DNA of 64,000 nt from Alitta virens (GCA_932294295.1 OW028579.1:1443085-1507084); one strand, 5' to 3'. Shown: positions 20,484 through 32,021, counted from the stretch's first letter. The notes: generated from the sequence alone by a model not told the origin. Translations and numbers: made by a program.

Positions 20484-21790
20484 TTCAACCACAACAGCAT
20501 ATGCAAGCCAGTTTCTGCCACAACAGCATATGCCAGCCAGTTTCAACCACAACAGCATATGCCAGCAAGTTTCTGCCACAACAGCATATGCCAGCCAGTT
20601 TCAACCACAACAGCATATGCCAGCAAGTTTCTGCCACAACAGCATATGCCAGCCAGTTTCAACCACAACAGCATATGCCAGCAAGTTTCTGCCACAACAG
20701 CATATGCCAGCCAGTTTTTTTGCCACAACAGCATATGCCAGTCAGTTTCGACCACAACAGCATATGCCAGACAGTTTCTGCCACAACAGCATATGCCAGC
20801 AAGTTTCTGCCACAACAGCATATGCCAGCCAGTTTTTTTGCCACAACAGCATATGCCAGTCAGTTTCGACCACAACAGCATATGCCAGACAGTTTCTGCC
20901 ACAACAGCATATGCCAGACAGTTTCTGCCACAACAGCATATACCAGCCAGTTTCTGCCACAACAGCATATGCCAGCCAGTTTCTGCCACAACAGCATATG
21001 CCAGCCAGTTTCTGCCACAACAGCATACGCCAGCCAGTTTCTGCCACAACAGCATTTGCCAGCCTGTTTCTGCCACAACAGCATATGCCAGCCAGTTTCT
21101 GCCACAACAGCATATGCCAGCCATATTCTGCCACAACAGCATATGCCAGCCAGTTTCTGCCACAACAGCATATGCCAGCCAGTTTCAACCACAACATCAT
21201 ATGCCAGCCAGTTTCTGCCACAACAGCATACGCCAGCCATATTCTGCCACAACAGCATAGGCCAGCCAGTTTCTGCCACAACAGCATATGCCAGCCATAT
21301 TCTGCCACAACAGCATATGCCAGCCAGTTTTTGCAACAACAGCATATGCCAGCCAGTTTCTGCCACAACAGCATATGCCAGCCATATTCTGCCACAACAG
21401 CATATGCCAGCCAGTTTCTGCAACAACAGCATATGCCAGCCAGTTTCTGCCACAACAGCATATGCCAGCCATATTCTGCCACAACAGCATAGGCCAGCCA
21501 GTTTCTGCCACAACAGCAAATGCCAGCCAGTTTCAACCACAACAGCATATGCCAGCCAGTTTCTGCCACAACAGCATATGCCAGCCATATTCTGCCACAA
21601 CAGCATATGCCAGCCAGTTTCTGCAACAACAGCATGTGCCAGCCAGTTTCAACCATAACAGCATATGCCAGCCAGTTTCTGCCACAACAGCATATGCCAG
21701 CCAGTTTCTGCCACAACAGCATAGGCCAGCCAGTTTCTGCCACAACAGCATATGCCAGCCAGTTTCTGCCACAACAGCATATGCCAGCCT
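20484..21790. repeat. Satellite of about 45 units of 29 bp
   Basis: The unit is CAGCCAGTTTCTGCCACAAC plus AGCATATGC (29 bp). Variants: CAACC in place of CTGCC, ATATTCTG, and a 31-bp unit with a T-run (at 20713 and 20831, 118 bp apart). Variant positions recur every 58, 87 or 116 bp (2-4 units), e.g. CCATATTCTG near 21121, 21237, 21295, 21382, 21469 and 21585, showing higher-order duplication. Because 29 is not a multiple of 3 and the unit lacks stops, all three plus frames encode the same 29-residue repeat and minus frames are open too. The resulting frames of up to 396 codons are artefacts unless expression is shown. Confidence 0.97.
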
Positions 21791-22185
21791 GCACCAGCCG
21801 AGTGTTTGGCCAGCATTACTGCTGAATGCTGAATATCTTACCAAATGGCTTCTCCATTATTTTGATATTTGTTGATAATTAGTGATGCTATTGATGATGC
21901 TAATTCTTTGGAGTTTTTAAGAATTCTAAGTTCAGGATGTGGACAAAACACTTTAGGAAGGTAGCAGTGCTGATCGTTATAAGATAACAAAATGTTGTAT
22001 ATCAAATGGCCCCATATATTAAACAAAATTTCTTTATATTGTGGAAAGCTTTGATATTTTTCAATGTCATTATGTCTTACCAAAAGTTAGAGCTGCGGTC
22101 ATTCTCAATATCACCTTTCATTGCTAGGTTTTCCTCATTTCGTGGCATAGATTACCTTCATAAATGTGTTTTCTAGAGTTTACTC
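21791..22185. other. Unassigned DNA
   Basis: Edge of the satellite, then AT-rich sequence. The 81-codon minus frame 21838-22083 has no recognised domain. Confidence 0.35.
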
Positions 22186-22262
22186 GACAAATGAATGAAT
22201 GAATCAATCAATCAATCAATTATTTATTCAATCATGACAAATTGCAATTCCTGTACCTTGTT
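22186..22262 (-). mobile_element. LINE-like 3' tail with (ATTG)n, minus strand
   Basis: On the minus strand: GCAATTTGTCATGATTG, AATAAATAATTGATTGATTG, then more GATT/CATT repeats. This is a typical CR1/L2-like terminus. Confidence 0.55.
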
Positions 22263-23002
22263 CAGTTATTTTGACTTTGGAGTGAAGAAATTATAGTTCA
22301 GCAGCGGAAGACATCACTGATATCAGTGCCTTGGAGAAAACTGTGGATATTAATCCAGCCGAGGGACATATATTGGCTACATGGCAGTACATATTGAGTT
22401 GTTTAGATGTGTCAATTGATGCAGAAAGGGACAGCATGTGTTCAGTCAGTGGGGAATATGTGTCTCCCTGTTATCTCTTGTACATATCTGGATTGTGAAA
22501 TGAGACACCGAGGCAGGCAAACCTCCTTGTATGGAATCTATGTCAGATCAACAACATAGCTGTCTAGGAAAGGAAATAGCAGGAAATGCATAATAAAACA
22601 CACACATTGGTGTTATCGTTTTATTATCATAACAAAATATCACATCGCGTCATCTTAAGCCATGGGGATGGTAGCTTCACGATGGATACAGACATTGGAT
22701 AAACATTTCTGTTTAGGGAAAATTTAGTACATAAACAATATTTAAATTTCATATATATATTGGCATAATCTGTTTGTATTTTAATTCTATTGTGTAATTT
22801 TAATTGAGCTACATGTCTTATATGCAGCTCGATTGAATGTTTTGAATATAGTTGTGCTATATATATGATAAAATTCGATGATTTAAAAAAAAAATCTAAA
22901 TACACATCGACATTCAAGTTCTTTTGCCATAACAATCATTACTGATTCATTCGAATAAATTAATCATTGACAGTTACATGGATACAGTGTAAATTCCTTT
23001 AT
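22263..23002. other. AT-rich non-coding DNA
   Basis: Nothing recognisable. The 102-codon minus frame at 22627-22935 is AT-rich and shows no recognised motif. Confidence 0.4.
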
Positions 23003-23147
23003 CAACATGGCCAAATGTGCCACATGCGTTTTCTATGTGTTTGGATAAATGCATGGTTTTTGCCTCATTATAATTAGTTAAAAACCATGCGTTTTCCATG
23101 CGTTTATCCTTCTCATGGAAATGCACGTGGCACATTTGGCCATGCAG
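23003..23147. mobile_element. Palindromic MITE/foldback (family F)
   Basis: Arms ACATGGCCAAATGTGCCAC and the matching GTGGCACATTTGGCCATG at the far end, with the same CATGCGTTTTC and AAAACCATGCG modules as 10751-10909. Slightly shorter and diverged; the left-arm E-box is CACATG, the right keeps CACGTG. Confidence 0.85.
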
Positions 23148-24509
23148 TTCCTATATATACAGCTTATAACCATTACATTTTCAGTTATTAAATAAATTCA
23201 AATCACCAGTTTTTATCTGTAATGTAATTGGCTGTGCGTGGGTGAGATTAGCAATCACGAACTGGCAAAGTTGGATTTTATATGGCTGTCTTAGCAGCTG
23301 CTTAGGTCTCATTGGTGCACTGGCATTTTCCCCTTTTAGACCATCCAGAAGCATTCAAACAGCTCTCCAATCTTCGATATTGCAATCATTTCAATGTGCC
23401 TTTAACTCATTGTTCCTACTTTCCTTTTCTGAGTTATTTGTAGGTGAGGAACCCTGCTCTTCAAATGAGGTGAGACAAACATCAAAAGTTGTTGAACTTC
23501 TATTGCACTTCTATTCTTGCAAGCTTCTGCGTCTTTGAGCAAAGTTCCAGTATTTAAGCCAGAAACTGTGAGCGAAAACCGTCTTTGTCAGAAGGTGAAA
23601 CAGAAATCGTGACATGGTCAACTTTCGTGATCTTTTCTTGAGAAATGACTTCTTGACAAACACCCTTGAAGGACACGAAGCATGGGCAGTAGACCTGCTT
23701 TGTTATTGCCAAATTCCACCTTTCTTTACAAAGGTGACATGAGGTACCTCAAGGAGACGCTGTGCCTCAACAAATTTGTTTGTCGTGCATATTGACGCAC
23801 GCCTTGATTGTCCTGACACGAGGAGCCTCGTTCTGACCTCACTACAATCACAACAGCCAGCACGTGCCAGCCTCCTTTTCATATTCAGGCCACTGAGCTC
23901 AGATTATGCAACAGAGCGCTATCTCTTCCTATCATAGAAGAATAATGGATTTCTATGCTCATTTCACAATTTCATTTATTTTCCAATCTTTCCTATCTCA
24001 ATGTCATTTATTATTTCTTTGAAATCTGGATTTTCTTTCGGTCTCCTTTTATGCATTACAAAATGCCTTAAATCATAGAAGCTTGGTAGTTTTAATATGA
24101 CACGCAATGTAACAGTGCACAGTCGATCACAATTTGTTTAGAATGGGCATATCCTTGGCTGACAGTAGTTCTTAGGAGGAAAAATTACTAAAAAAAAATT
24201 ACTAAAAAGAATTTCATTGCATTAAATAAGAAATTTCAATCAAGTCCTCCTCTCAAGAAAAAGTACATGACCTTTTTCTTACATTTTAAGAAGTTCAAAA
24301 AGGTTGTAGGGCAACGCAGGTTATTGTGTAGATAAAATCTGATAGTAGCCATTCAAACCTTCAGGTTTTGGCAGGTGACCATGCATCCTTTACATTTTGT
24401 AACGTTGTCCCAATAGGTCACTGACTGACCGAGCATTGGTGCCTGTAAAACAAAAATCGTGTAACATGTCAAGCCGCCGGTACCAATCTAGATCTTTATG
24501 TGGTGGGGA
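23148..24509. other. Unassigned DNA
   Basis: No recognisable repeat. A 98-codon plus frame (23242-23538) has a hydrophobic stretch near its start and a Ser/Leu-rich remainder; I recognise no family and see no supporting exon signals. Confidence 0.35.
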
Positions 24510-24724
24510 CTCCTGATAACCACGGTGGTGGGTGGGATTAGGGCTTTACGTCCTGTATTTCTGCACCAGTTGGGCTAATTAGGACAGACAGAGACCATGG
24601 CAATGAGACGAAGGATGAAACAGCCATCCAACTTAGGCTCGACCAGGAATCGAACCCGGGTCCCAGCGGTTGGAAGCCCAGAGCACTACCTCTGAGCTAG
24701 GCCCCCGCCCTCCTGATCACCATG
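24510..24724 (-). mobile_element. tRNA-derived SINE (family A)
   Basis: Imperfect 15-bp direct repeat (CTCCTGATAACCACG at 24510-24524; CTCCTGATCACCATG at 24710-24724) brackets a full-length minus-strand SINE with A box, B box GGGTTCGATTCC and CCACC tail. The two mismatches suggest an older insertion than those at 6522 and 7058. Confidence 0.9.
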
Positions 24725-24786
24725 ATCCTTTCAACTGGAACCACATATTCATTGCTTACACCAAGAATTTTTGTCTGATTAAATGC

Positions 24787-24974
24787 TTTATGATTACATC
24801 TCAGCTCAGGTTGTTCACATTAGATGCAACCCACTTTATGATTACATCTCAGCTCAGGTTGTTCACATTAGATGCAACCCACTTTATGATTACATCTCAG
24901 CTCAGGTTGTTCACATTAGATGCAACCCACTTTATGATTGCATCTCAGCTCAAGTTGTTCACATTAGATGCAAC
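24787..24974 (+). repeat. 48-bp tandem repeat, four copies
   Basis: The unit begins TTTATGATTACATCTCAGC and ends GATGCAACCCAC, at 24787, 24835, 24883 and 24931 (last one short). Copies 1-3 are identical; copy 4 has ATTGCATC and CTCAAG. Since 48 is a multiple of 3, a 154-codon frame (24670-25134) shows four 16-residue repeats. That frame starts inside the preceding SINE and lacks other support. Confidence 0.95.
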
Positions 24975-26585
24975 GATGGCAGTACACTTAATTGAGGTTG
25001 TGAGTGATATACTTTCTGTGTCTTTTATGTGGAGGCCGTGTACAGGACAAGTGTGTTACTATTGCGCACCACGACATGGTTTACTGTTTTTCATTATAGA
25101 GCATTCGATCAAACTGACTACATTTCACACATGAGATTTATGGAAGTGTTCATGTGATGTCATGCTGTTATAAGAAGCTCTGGCCAATCCCTAAGTTTGC
25201 CGTTTGCCCAAATATTTGTTGATTCCAGGGAAGGTCAGAAAATTTAAATGTGGACCAGAAGGTATTGCGGCAAGACTTGCAATTTTAATTTAGTGGCCCC
25301 CTCCCCACCCTCTATTTCACTGCTTGCTTTGAGCCCACACTCGCATACGTTACATTGTCAGTTGCGGTTGCTGGGACTCGGTGTAGTCAGTTTGATTGAA
25401 CAAGCAGTAACCTCTGCACTTTAGCATGAGAGAGCTGGATATACAACTGGGGTATAATCTGCTAGATTTGCATTGTTCAGGGCCCTGTGTTGGACACTGG
25501 GGGTTACAGGTTTTCACACTTTGCAATGCTATTTTGTTTCTATTCACTACTTTCTGAAAAATTCCTTTTTACGTTAAGTTTTAGTCAAATTCTTAGTTAA
25601 CTTATTACCTTAATTTTCCTATCCTTTACATATGTTTTCAATTCATGACTTTCATCTGATCCATGTGTAAACATAGCAAAATTACTAGTAATTGTGAATC
25701 CAGTGATTTAGCAGAAGCAGTCATTTTAAGAGTGCCCACTACAAAGTCTGTCGAGACGGTAAGAAAAACCACTTTTTGGACAATACCCATTTAGAACGAC
25801 CACTGCGAAAGCCTTTTAATTATAATACAGATTTAGGGATTGAATCTAAAGGACATAGTAAAGCTATTGTAATAGTCCCTTTTTCATCCCTGATAGCCTC
25901 TACTTCAGCCCTATATTCCAAGTTCTATATTTAATTTTCTCAGTAACGAAGTGTGAGGATTGCGATGAATGAATGACTGAGTTGATGAAACAAAATGAGC
26001 GAACGGATAGCGGGCTCGTAGGAAGCTGTATCATGGCTCAGGAAGAAGGCAGAATGGAGTAATTATGACATGAGAGTGGCATCACACGTCTTCCATTTCT
26101 GCAAAGTGGAGTCAAACTTCTTCAATCTTCTTCATGTTGTCGACGCCTTTACTCCTATCAAGGCCCATTGGTCTAATTGATAATGTGGAGAAGGCCGAAA
26201 GCAAGTTCAGCAGCATTTGGTTTTCACACCGTCATTCGATGACTGAAAAACCTCAAGGAGCGGATGCCACTTAAAGAACTAAATGGTGATCGACTGAATT
26301 CTTGGAAGAAAACTTTAAATCGTAATCCAAGTAGGTGACCTATTACAAAGTGTCTGTTACCTAACAGCGCTTGTGCAAAACAATAAGGATTATTAATTTT
26401 TGGTAGCCAAGTTATTTGACAACGCAGCAGGGGGTAAATCATGTTGATTCAGAGATTAAAAGCCAGGCAAAGTGCAAAATGTCATGTTTTTCTCTATTAA
26501 GTTCACCTCACTTTAATCTTTAATAATTTTTATTTTTGGATTTTTATGATCTTTAGTTTTTAACTGTGGTTTCCTAACCAGGTTA
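24975..26585. other. Unassigned DNA
   Basis: No recognisable feature over 1.6 kb; only short open frames (65 and 72 codons on the minus strand). Confidence 0.4.
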
Positions 26586-26672
26586 CACATTTACACATGG
26601 GATCTTTCACTCACCTCAGCGTAGACACCCAGTGCAAGGCACCTCAAGTTTGACGTATAATCATCTCTCTCA
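26586..26672 (-). mobile_element. SINE family S2 fragment
   Basis: ACACATGGGATCTTTCACTC, CCTCAGCGTAGACACCCAG and a GTTTGACGTAT block match the S2 body on the minus strand; head and tail are missing. Confidence 0.6.
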
Positions 26673-27130
26673 TGCAATGACTGAGTGTTGCACAAGCAAA
26701 TTGTTCACTACAAATAACATTTCGCTAGCGCACCCACATCTATACAGCTGATCTAGACATTGACAACGAAATCACTGAAAATATCACAAGGGGTATCTCT
26801 CGGAGCGATACTGGATCTACTCCTACGACTACTTCCCATCCTGGCTTTTGATACATGCAAGTATTGATGTAGAAAATATATGACAAAGAGGGGATGTAGA
26901 TCAATCAATACATTGCAGTTTAAGTGCTAAAGCACACAAGATTCATCCCAACTTCAACACGTTCTTAGTTTATGGATTCAAAATCTCATATCATCTCTAT
27001 TTTCATGTAAAATGTTGTGCAAACCAAAGCAAAATTGATGTCTAGAATATCTGACACTTGTTCCCTGCCTTTTTTTGCGTATATGACCTGTACTTGAATC
27101 AAAGAACTATTTTTGATTCAAATCTAACAG
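26673..27130. other. Unassigned DNA
   Basis: No recognisable feature. Confidence 0.4.
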
Positions 27131-27341
27131 TTAGTAGGTTATAGTGGTGGTGGATTAAGGCTTTACGTCCTGTATTTCTGCACCTGATGGGCTAATTAGG
27201 ACAGGTAGGGACCATGGCAATGAGACAAAGGATGAAACAGCCATCCAACTTAGGCTCGACCAGGAATCGAACCCGGGACCCAGCGGTTGGAAGCCAAGTG
27301 TGCTACCACTGAGCTAGGCCCCCACCCTTAGTAGGTTACAG
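27131..27341 (-). mobile_element. tRNA-derived SINE (family A) with 14-bp duplication
   Basis: TTAGTAGGTTATAG (27131-27144) and TTAGTAGGTTACAG (27328-27341) bracket a full-length minus-strand copy with A box TAGCTCAGTGGTAGC and B box GGGTTCGATTCC. Confidence 0.92.
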
Positions 27342-28186
27342 TACAGCTTTATAAATAATCTCACAGACCTCATTCTGGGTAGACTTAAAAAAGGTTAAGA
27401 AATATAGTTTGATTTTAAACCTTCCCCAAAATCCTTTGATTAAGTTATATCACCTAGAAAATGCACATTATATATATACATCATACCAAGTATCTTCGTC
27501 ATTCGCTTATTTTATCAGATACTTTAATTAGGAAATTGATCTTTAGAAAATCTGAATTTATATTTCAATCATAAATTGAGATACATAAAAATAATAAAGT
27601 AGATATGGTGTAACTATTACTTCATGCAGAGAAAAAAATATTCACTCTCGAAAAGTATAAATGTACTGTTTTCATGTATTCATTTTCTTAATGCTGCTCA
27701 TATAACCAGCACTGAGAGGATGATGTAATGATGATATGATAAGGCCAGGAATTCACACCATGTTACACATTTGTCTTCCCCCTCCCCTTACAAAAAAAGA
27801 AAGTCAATGTGAGAAATGAAAGGCATCTCTTGGTATATATTACACATATGACGCCTAACTGTAGATGTGTGTCAAGAATAGTAAATTACGTACTATTCTG
27901 AACCTACAAAGCAACAAAAATAGGAACGATATTGGACGCTATAACGCGACACAGCACAGTGATATACATGTTACAAAGGGGCTGACAACACAATGTGTTA
28001 TGGTGGCCCAGGAGTGCATTTTCTGGTGCGAAGCTCTGCCCCTCGACAGTGGAGGTTTCGCCCCCGGACAGTAGGTACTTTCTCCCCAAGAAACACTTCC
28101 ATGAAATACTTTCACTATATCTTCGCACTACAACGAGGCTAATTCAATTAACTGCAGGTATACAACTTTGGAAAAGTGGCTGCACT
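27342..28186. other. AT-rich non-coding DNA
   Basis: No recognisable feature up to the polypyrimidine tract. Short frames at 27865-28074 (plus) and 27904-28128 (minus) overlap each other and have no known motif. Confidence 0.4.
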
Positions 28187-28858
28187 GTTCCTCCCTCCTC
28201 CTCCTCTCCTCCTCCTCCTCTCCTCCTCCTCCTCTCCTCCCCCTCCTCCGTCTCCTCCTCCTGCTCCTCCTCCTCCTCCTGCTCCTCCTCCTCCTGTTCC
28301 TCCTCCTGTTCCTCCTCCTCCTGCTCCTCCTCTTCCTCCTCCTCCTCCTGCTCCTCCTCCTCCTCCTGTCCTCCTCCTGCTCCTCCTCCTCCTGTTCCTC
28401 CTCCTGTTCCTCCTCCTCCTGCTCCTCCTCCTCCTGTTCCTCCTCCTCCTGTTTCTCCTCCTCCTCCTGCTCCTCCTCCTCCTGTTCCTCCTCCTGTTCC
28501 TCCTCCTCCTGCTCCTCCTCTTCCTCCTCCTCCTCCTGCTCCTCCTCCTCCTCCTGTCCTCCTCCTGCTCCTCCTCCTCCTGTTCCTCCTCCTGTTCCTC
28601 CTCCTCCTGCTCCTCCTCCTCCTGTTCCTCCTCCTCCTGTTTCTCCTCCTCCTCCTGTTCCTCCTCCTCCTCCTGTTCCTCCTCCTCCTCCTGTTCCTCC
28701 TCCTCCTGCTCCTCCTCCTGCTCCTCCTCCTCCTGTTCCTCCTCCTCCTGCTCCTCCTCCTCCTCCTGTTCCTCCTCCTCCTGCTCCTCCTCTTCCTCCT
28801 CCTCCTCCTGCTCCTCCTCTTCCTCCTCCTCCTCCCGCTCCTCCTCCTCCTCCTCCTC
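28187..28858. repeat. 670-bp (CCT)n/(CTG) polypyrimidine tract with 188-bp higher-order repeat
   Basis: The plus strand is almost pure C and T, made of CTCCTCCTCC runs punctuated by single G (CTG) every 9-18 bases. Landmarks recur 188 bp apart: CTGCTCCTCCTCTTCC at 28321 and 28509, and CTGTCCTCC at about 28367 and 28555. Three plus frames (Ser-, Leu- or Pro-rich, 233-290 codons) and one minus frame (Arg/Gly/Glu-rich, 238 codons) are open purely because of composition. Mirror-symmetric polypyrimidine DNA of this length can adopt triplex (H-DNA) structure. Confidence 0.96.
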
Positions 28859-28998
28859 AAACGCTAATGCACTATAAGCTAATTAAACCAGTGACTAATG
28901 GAAGCCTATGTTAATGCGACCATATCTATAGATCTATTTTATCTAGAACACTGGGTAATAACTTATTAGAGGGTGATGTCTTGCTCCCTTAATCATGA

Positions 28999-29130
28999 TA
29001 ATATCATATTTCTAGTCTTTAGTTTGGGTACAATCTTGAGTTGAAAACGATGCAAACTAGATTAGTTGCATTTTCATTGTTTTCGACTCAAGATTGTACA
29101 CAATTTAAAAGCTGTAGAAATATGATATTA
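28999..29130. mobile_element. Inverted repeat / foldback, about 60-bp arms
   Basis: TAATATCATATTTCTA at the left end is exactly inverted at the right end (29115-29130). Inside, GTACAATCTTGAGT and GAAAACGATGCAA are mirrored by CTCAAGATTGTAC and TTGCATTTTCATTG. The arms cover almost the whole 132 bp. The 60-codon frame 29041-29223 overlaps and is incidental. Confidence 0.8.
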
Positions 29131-29261
29131 GAGTTGAAACTCACAACTCCCAAAAAGGCATTGCCAGGCATCCGTGGATCTGCATTAAATCCCTGTACGT
29201 TTGATATTTACCGAGATAATTAGCTCAAACCGGGAGCAAGTCGGTAACTTTTCGGTACTTT

Positions 29262-29415
29262 CCTGAGGAGAAAGTTGGTACGTTCGTGGTACGAAAGTTG
29301 GTACTTTTCTGGCGCGAAAATGGTTTACTTTCGTGATACGAAATGGGGACTGTCTTGGTGTGAAGGTTGGACTGTCGTGGTACGAAAGTCGGGACTGTCG
29401 TGGTATGAAAGTTAC
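29262..29415. repeat. Degenerate 23-24-bp tandem repeat (CGTGGTACGAAAGT)
   Basis: About six diverged units with core CGTGGTACGAAAGTYGG, e.g. GTTCGTGGTACGAAAGTTGG and GTCGTGGTACGAAAGTCGG. It leaves frames open on both strands (66, 81, 82 codons), which I regard as artefacts. Confidence 0.7.
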
Positions 29416-30270
29416 TCCCCACGAAACCATGAGACGAAGAAATTAACTGTTCGGCCACCATACTGTGAAGCATAACTACAAGCCATTTTACTCATTATTA
29501 TATTGTATATGTAAGACGTTTGTGAAATTGTTTGACTAATCAAATTCCTATTTCTTCATGATGTCTATATTTCACAGAGCTTCCCACCTTTTTTTAAAGG
29601 CAATTTGTCCCAATTATATAATCATTAACAGAGAAGACCTGGAAAAATCTTAGAATTTTTCTCACATCAATATCGGCTTTAATTTGAAGCTCATTATCTG
29701 ATAACGCGGTTAAGATCAGCAACATTTCTAGCTTGAAAATTACCGCATATGTCATTAATATTCAAATGTAAAATTAAATGCCAAGACGTCAAACGCATAT
29801 ATACACACACACACTTGTCACCAAAGCCTCAACTGGAGCACACGTGTGATCTGTATGCATGTTATTTGCACCCTATTAGCTTAAAACATCAGGTAAACAA
29901 ACCCTAATTGGAGCATAATGCCTGTATCCTTGAATTCACATGCCATGCTGAGCCAGCTGCATGATACGCACTAATTTCACCACAGTAAGCAATGACGTCA
30001 ACACATTTTCTTTGTACATCGGAAATTGTATTGTCCAGTAACTGGCTTCAACAGAGAATAATGAAACAACAGCTTTCTTTTTCACTTCTGCAGTGCCATC
30101 ATAATACCTCATATGTTGCTGAATGTTATATTGATAATTGTTATATCTGGTTTTTAAATCTCTATGTTTATTGATGATGTATTTATCTTCTCAATTGGAA
30201 GATAATATTCAAAACCAAGATGGGAGCAGTTTTTTACAGTTTTTTACACTTTCCTTATACAAAGCAATAG
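29416..30270. other. AT-rich non-coding DNA
   Basis: No recognisable feature apart from a short (CA)n run at 29805. Confidence 0.4.
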
Positions 30271-30271
30271 A

Positions 30272-30405
30272 ATCTCTCTAGGTGGCCCCACGGTAGCAAA
30301 ACTCAAGTTTTCTTACTGTGGTCTCTGCCTTAAGGTAAAATTGTTGTTATTTTAATGCTCGTTGTTTTAACTCAAATTAAAAATAAATAGATCTGAATCT
30401 GAAAA
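30272..30405 (+). mobile_element. LINE-like 3' tail ending ATCTGA repeats
   Basis: A GGTGGCCCCACGGTAGC hairpin-like block with CTTACTGTGGTC, then AAAATAAATAGATCTGAATCTGAA. A diverged relative is at 34838-34985 (GTGGAACCATGCACAGTAGCG ... CTGACTCTGAA). Confidence 0.5.
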
Positions 30406-31305
30406 GCCAGAGTTGCAACGAGGAAGCCAAACTGGATGTGTAAAAAAGAAATAAATTATACGTTATATAAGTCCGAGTAGTTAGTTTTGATTCAGTGAAA
30501 ACATTTTGGCCAATCTGGGCAACATGACAAAACAATTAAGGATATGATAATGGTTCATAAATATGCTTATGCATAATGTATAATGGGCAACAGAAAACAT
30601 ATACATACATTACAACTAAAAGCATGTAGTTTCCCTGATAAAAAGGAAATTTGAATAATTTCAAATGCCGCATGTGACAAGAGATTATAAATGTAAAGGG
30701 TATAGTATCTCATTTAAGTATAATTTCTTAAGTGCTTAAGTTGCTAACACAAAATCGACAAAAATTCATAAACCTTGTTGGAATATACTAAAATCTAAAA
30801 ATTTCAAAATATTATAAACTTCTATCATAACTAATTAAATAACTTGTTGGAAGCAAAAATGGCTTCTTAAAAGATGTTTATTTTTTCATCAATGTCAATT
30901 AATTTGCCATATGGGCTAAATGTTAGAATGTGTCGTTAAGTTGGCATGGAGGTGGAACAGTTGGAGCACTTATCGACCTTATGTTGACCAAATTGCTGCC
31001 AAAGATGGGCTGAACTTTTTCACCAAACCCAGTGCACTGGAAGACCCCATTATCATGGAACATAATTCAGCCACGTTACTGCTGGAGAACGAATCTCAGC
31101 TTATATCACTTAGGGTGATACTTGATCTCCCCACAAAAGTGCCTCCTGTAGATATCCTTGTGATACACCGGAATATTGATGTAAAAAGCGATGTGACAAA
31201 GAGGTAGTAGAATTGATATGCACTTCGCGGAATGAGCGTAAACTCGTAAGAGGCTCAGTGCAAGTTCCGTAGGCCCCACAGTATCCAACGAAAGTCAATA
31301 CGCTC
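30406..31305. other. Unassigned DNA with one 95-codon frame
   Basis: The plus frame 30920-31207 has mixed, protein-like composition (start MLECVVKLAWRWNSW, then KPSALEDPIIMEHNSATLLL) but I recognise no family and see no splice or promoter support. The rest is AT-rich and featureless. Confidence 0.25.
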
Positions 31306-31475
31306 AAATTACATAGACTTGGAAACTACACTCCTGATGACGTCACTTGAATGCAGGACTCTCATTGGTTGAGGGACTGCCTTAACCAATGGGAGTCTTG
31401 GATTCACATGACGTCTTCTGGAGTTTAGCTTCCAAGTCAATGAGGTCAGTTTCCAAGTCTATGAAATTGGCTGTA
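31306..31475. mobile_element. Palindromic MITE (family C), cleaner copy
   Basis: The left arm ATAGACTTGGAAACTACACTCC, GATGACGTCA, GGACTCTCATTGGTTGAGG is mirrored by CCTTAACCAATGGGAGTC, CATGACGTCTTCTGGAGT and TTAGCTTCCAAGTC on the right. GACCTC/GTCAGTTTCC AAGTCTATG and a terminal AATTGGCTG follow, matching the left end of 11866-12364. It carries two ATTGG/CCAAT boxes in opposite orientation and CRE-like TGACGTCA. Confidence 0.8.
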
Positions 31476-31494
31476 GATGGCTGCCAACATGTAA

Positions 31495-31586
31495 ATGGCC
31501 AAATGTGCCGCGTGCGTTTATGCGTTTGGATAAGCATGGTTTTCACCTCATTATCATTGGGCAAAAGCCATGCACATTTGGCCATG
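31495..31586. mobile_element. Palindromic MITE (family F), internally deleted
   Basis: Starts ATGGCCAAATGTGCCGCG and ends CACATTTGGCCAT, but only about 92 bp long: one half of the internal CATGCGTTT modules is missing. Confidence 0.75.
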
Positions 31587-31704
31587 TGTATATACTGTTA
31601 ATATATAGATAGTGTAATGTCATTAACAACAGGTTTCAAATGCGTCCCATGCACCTTATTTAATTAAGTATCATCTAGTTTGGACCTAGCCCGAACCAGG
31701 AATA

Positions 31705-32021
31705 GAGTCCTTTCACTGAACAGCCCTGAATTCAGCAAGACATAAATCTTTCTTCACCTCTTATTACTCATTTTGCTTTTCAGAGACAGTAGGTCATACC
31801 TAACTGATTCCATAAATATAACTTTCTCAGAAAAACAACAAAATTCAACTAAACGATAAAGTGTCAAATATACATTAAAATGCACTAAAAATAATGCTGC
31901 TAGGATGCACTTTGCTTCAACCAATCACAGTCAAGGGCGGGAACTTTTTCAGCCAATAGTATTGCAGTATTCTGTTTCAGCCACCTGGTGGAAATACGGA
32001 GAACCTTCCGTGAAAATCCAC
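31705..32021 (-). mobile_element. TA-flanked MITE, copy 4 (family B)
   Basis: 317 bp between TA at 31703-31704 and 32022-32023. Ends GAGTCCTTTCACTGAAC and the complement of GTGGATTTTCACGGAAGG. Double CCAAT block and GGGCGGGAA core are intact; one CCAAT flank is CAACCAATCA. Confidence 0.88.

Noticed and set aside
20391..21875. Open frames of 195-396 codons on both strands
   Set aside because: They lie in the 29-bp satellite and repeat the same peptide in every frame; openness follows from the stop-free unit.
27995..28914. Ser-, Pro-, Leu- and Arg-rich frames of 233-290 codons
   Set aside because: Composition artefacts of the CCT/CTG tract; all frames are open at once.
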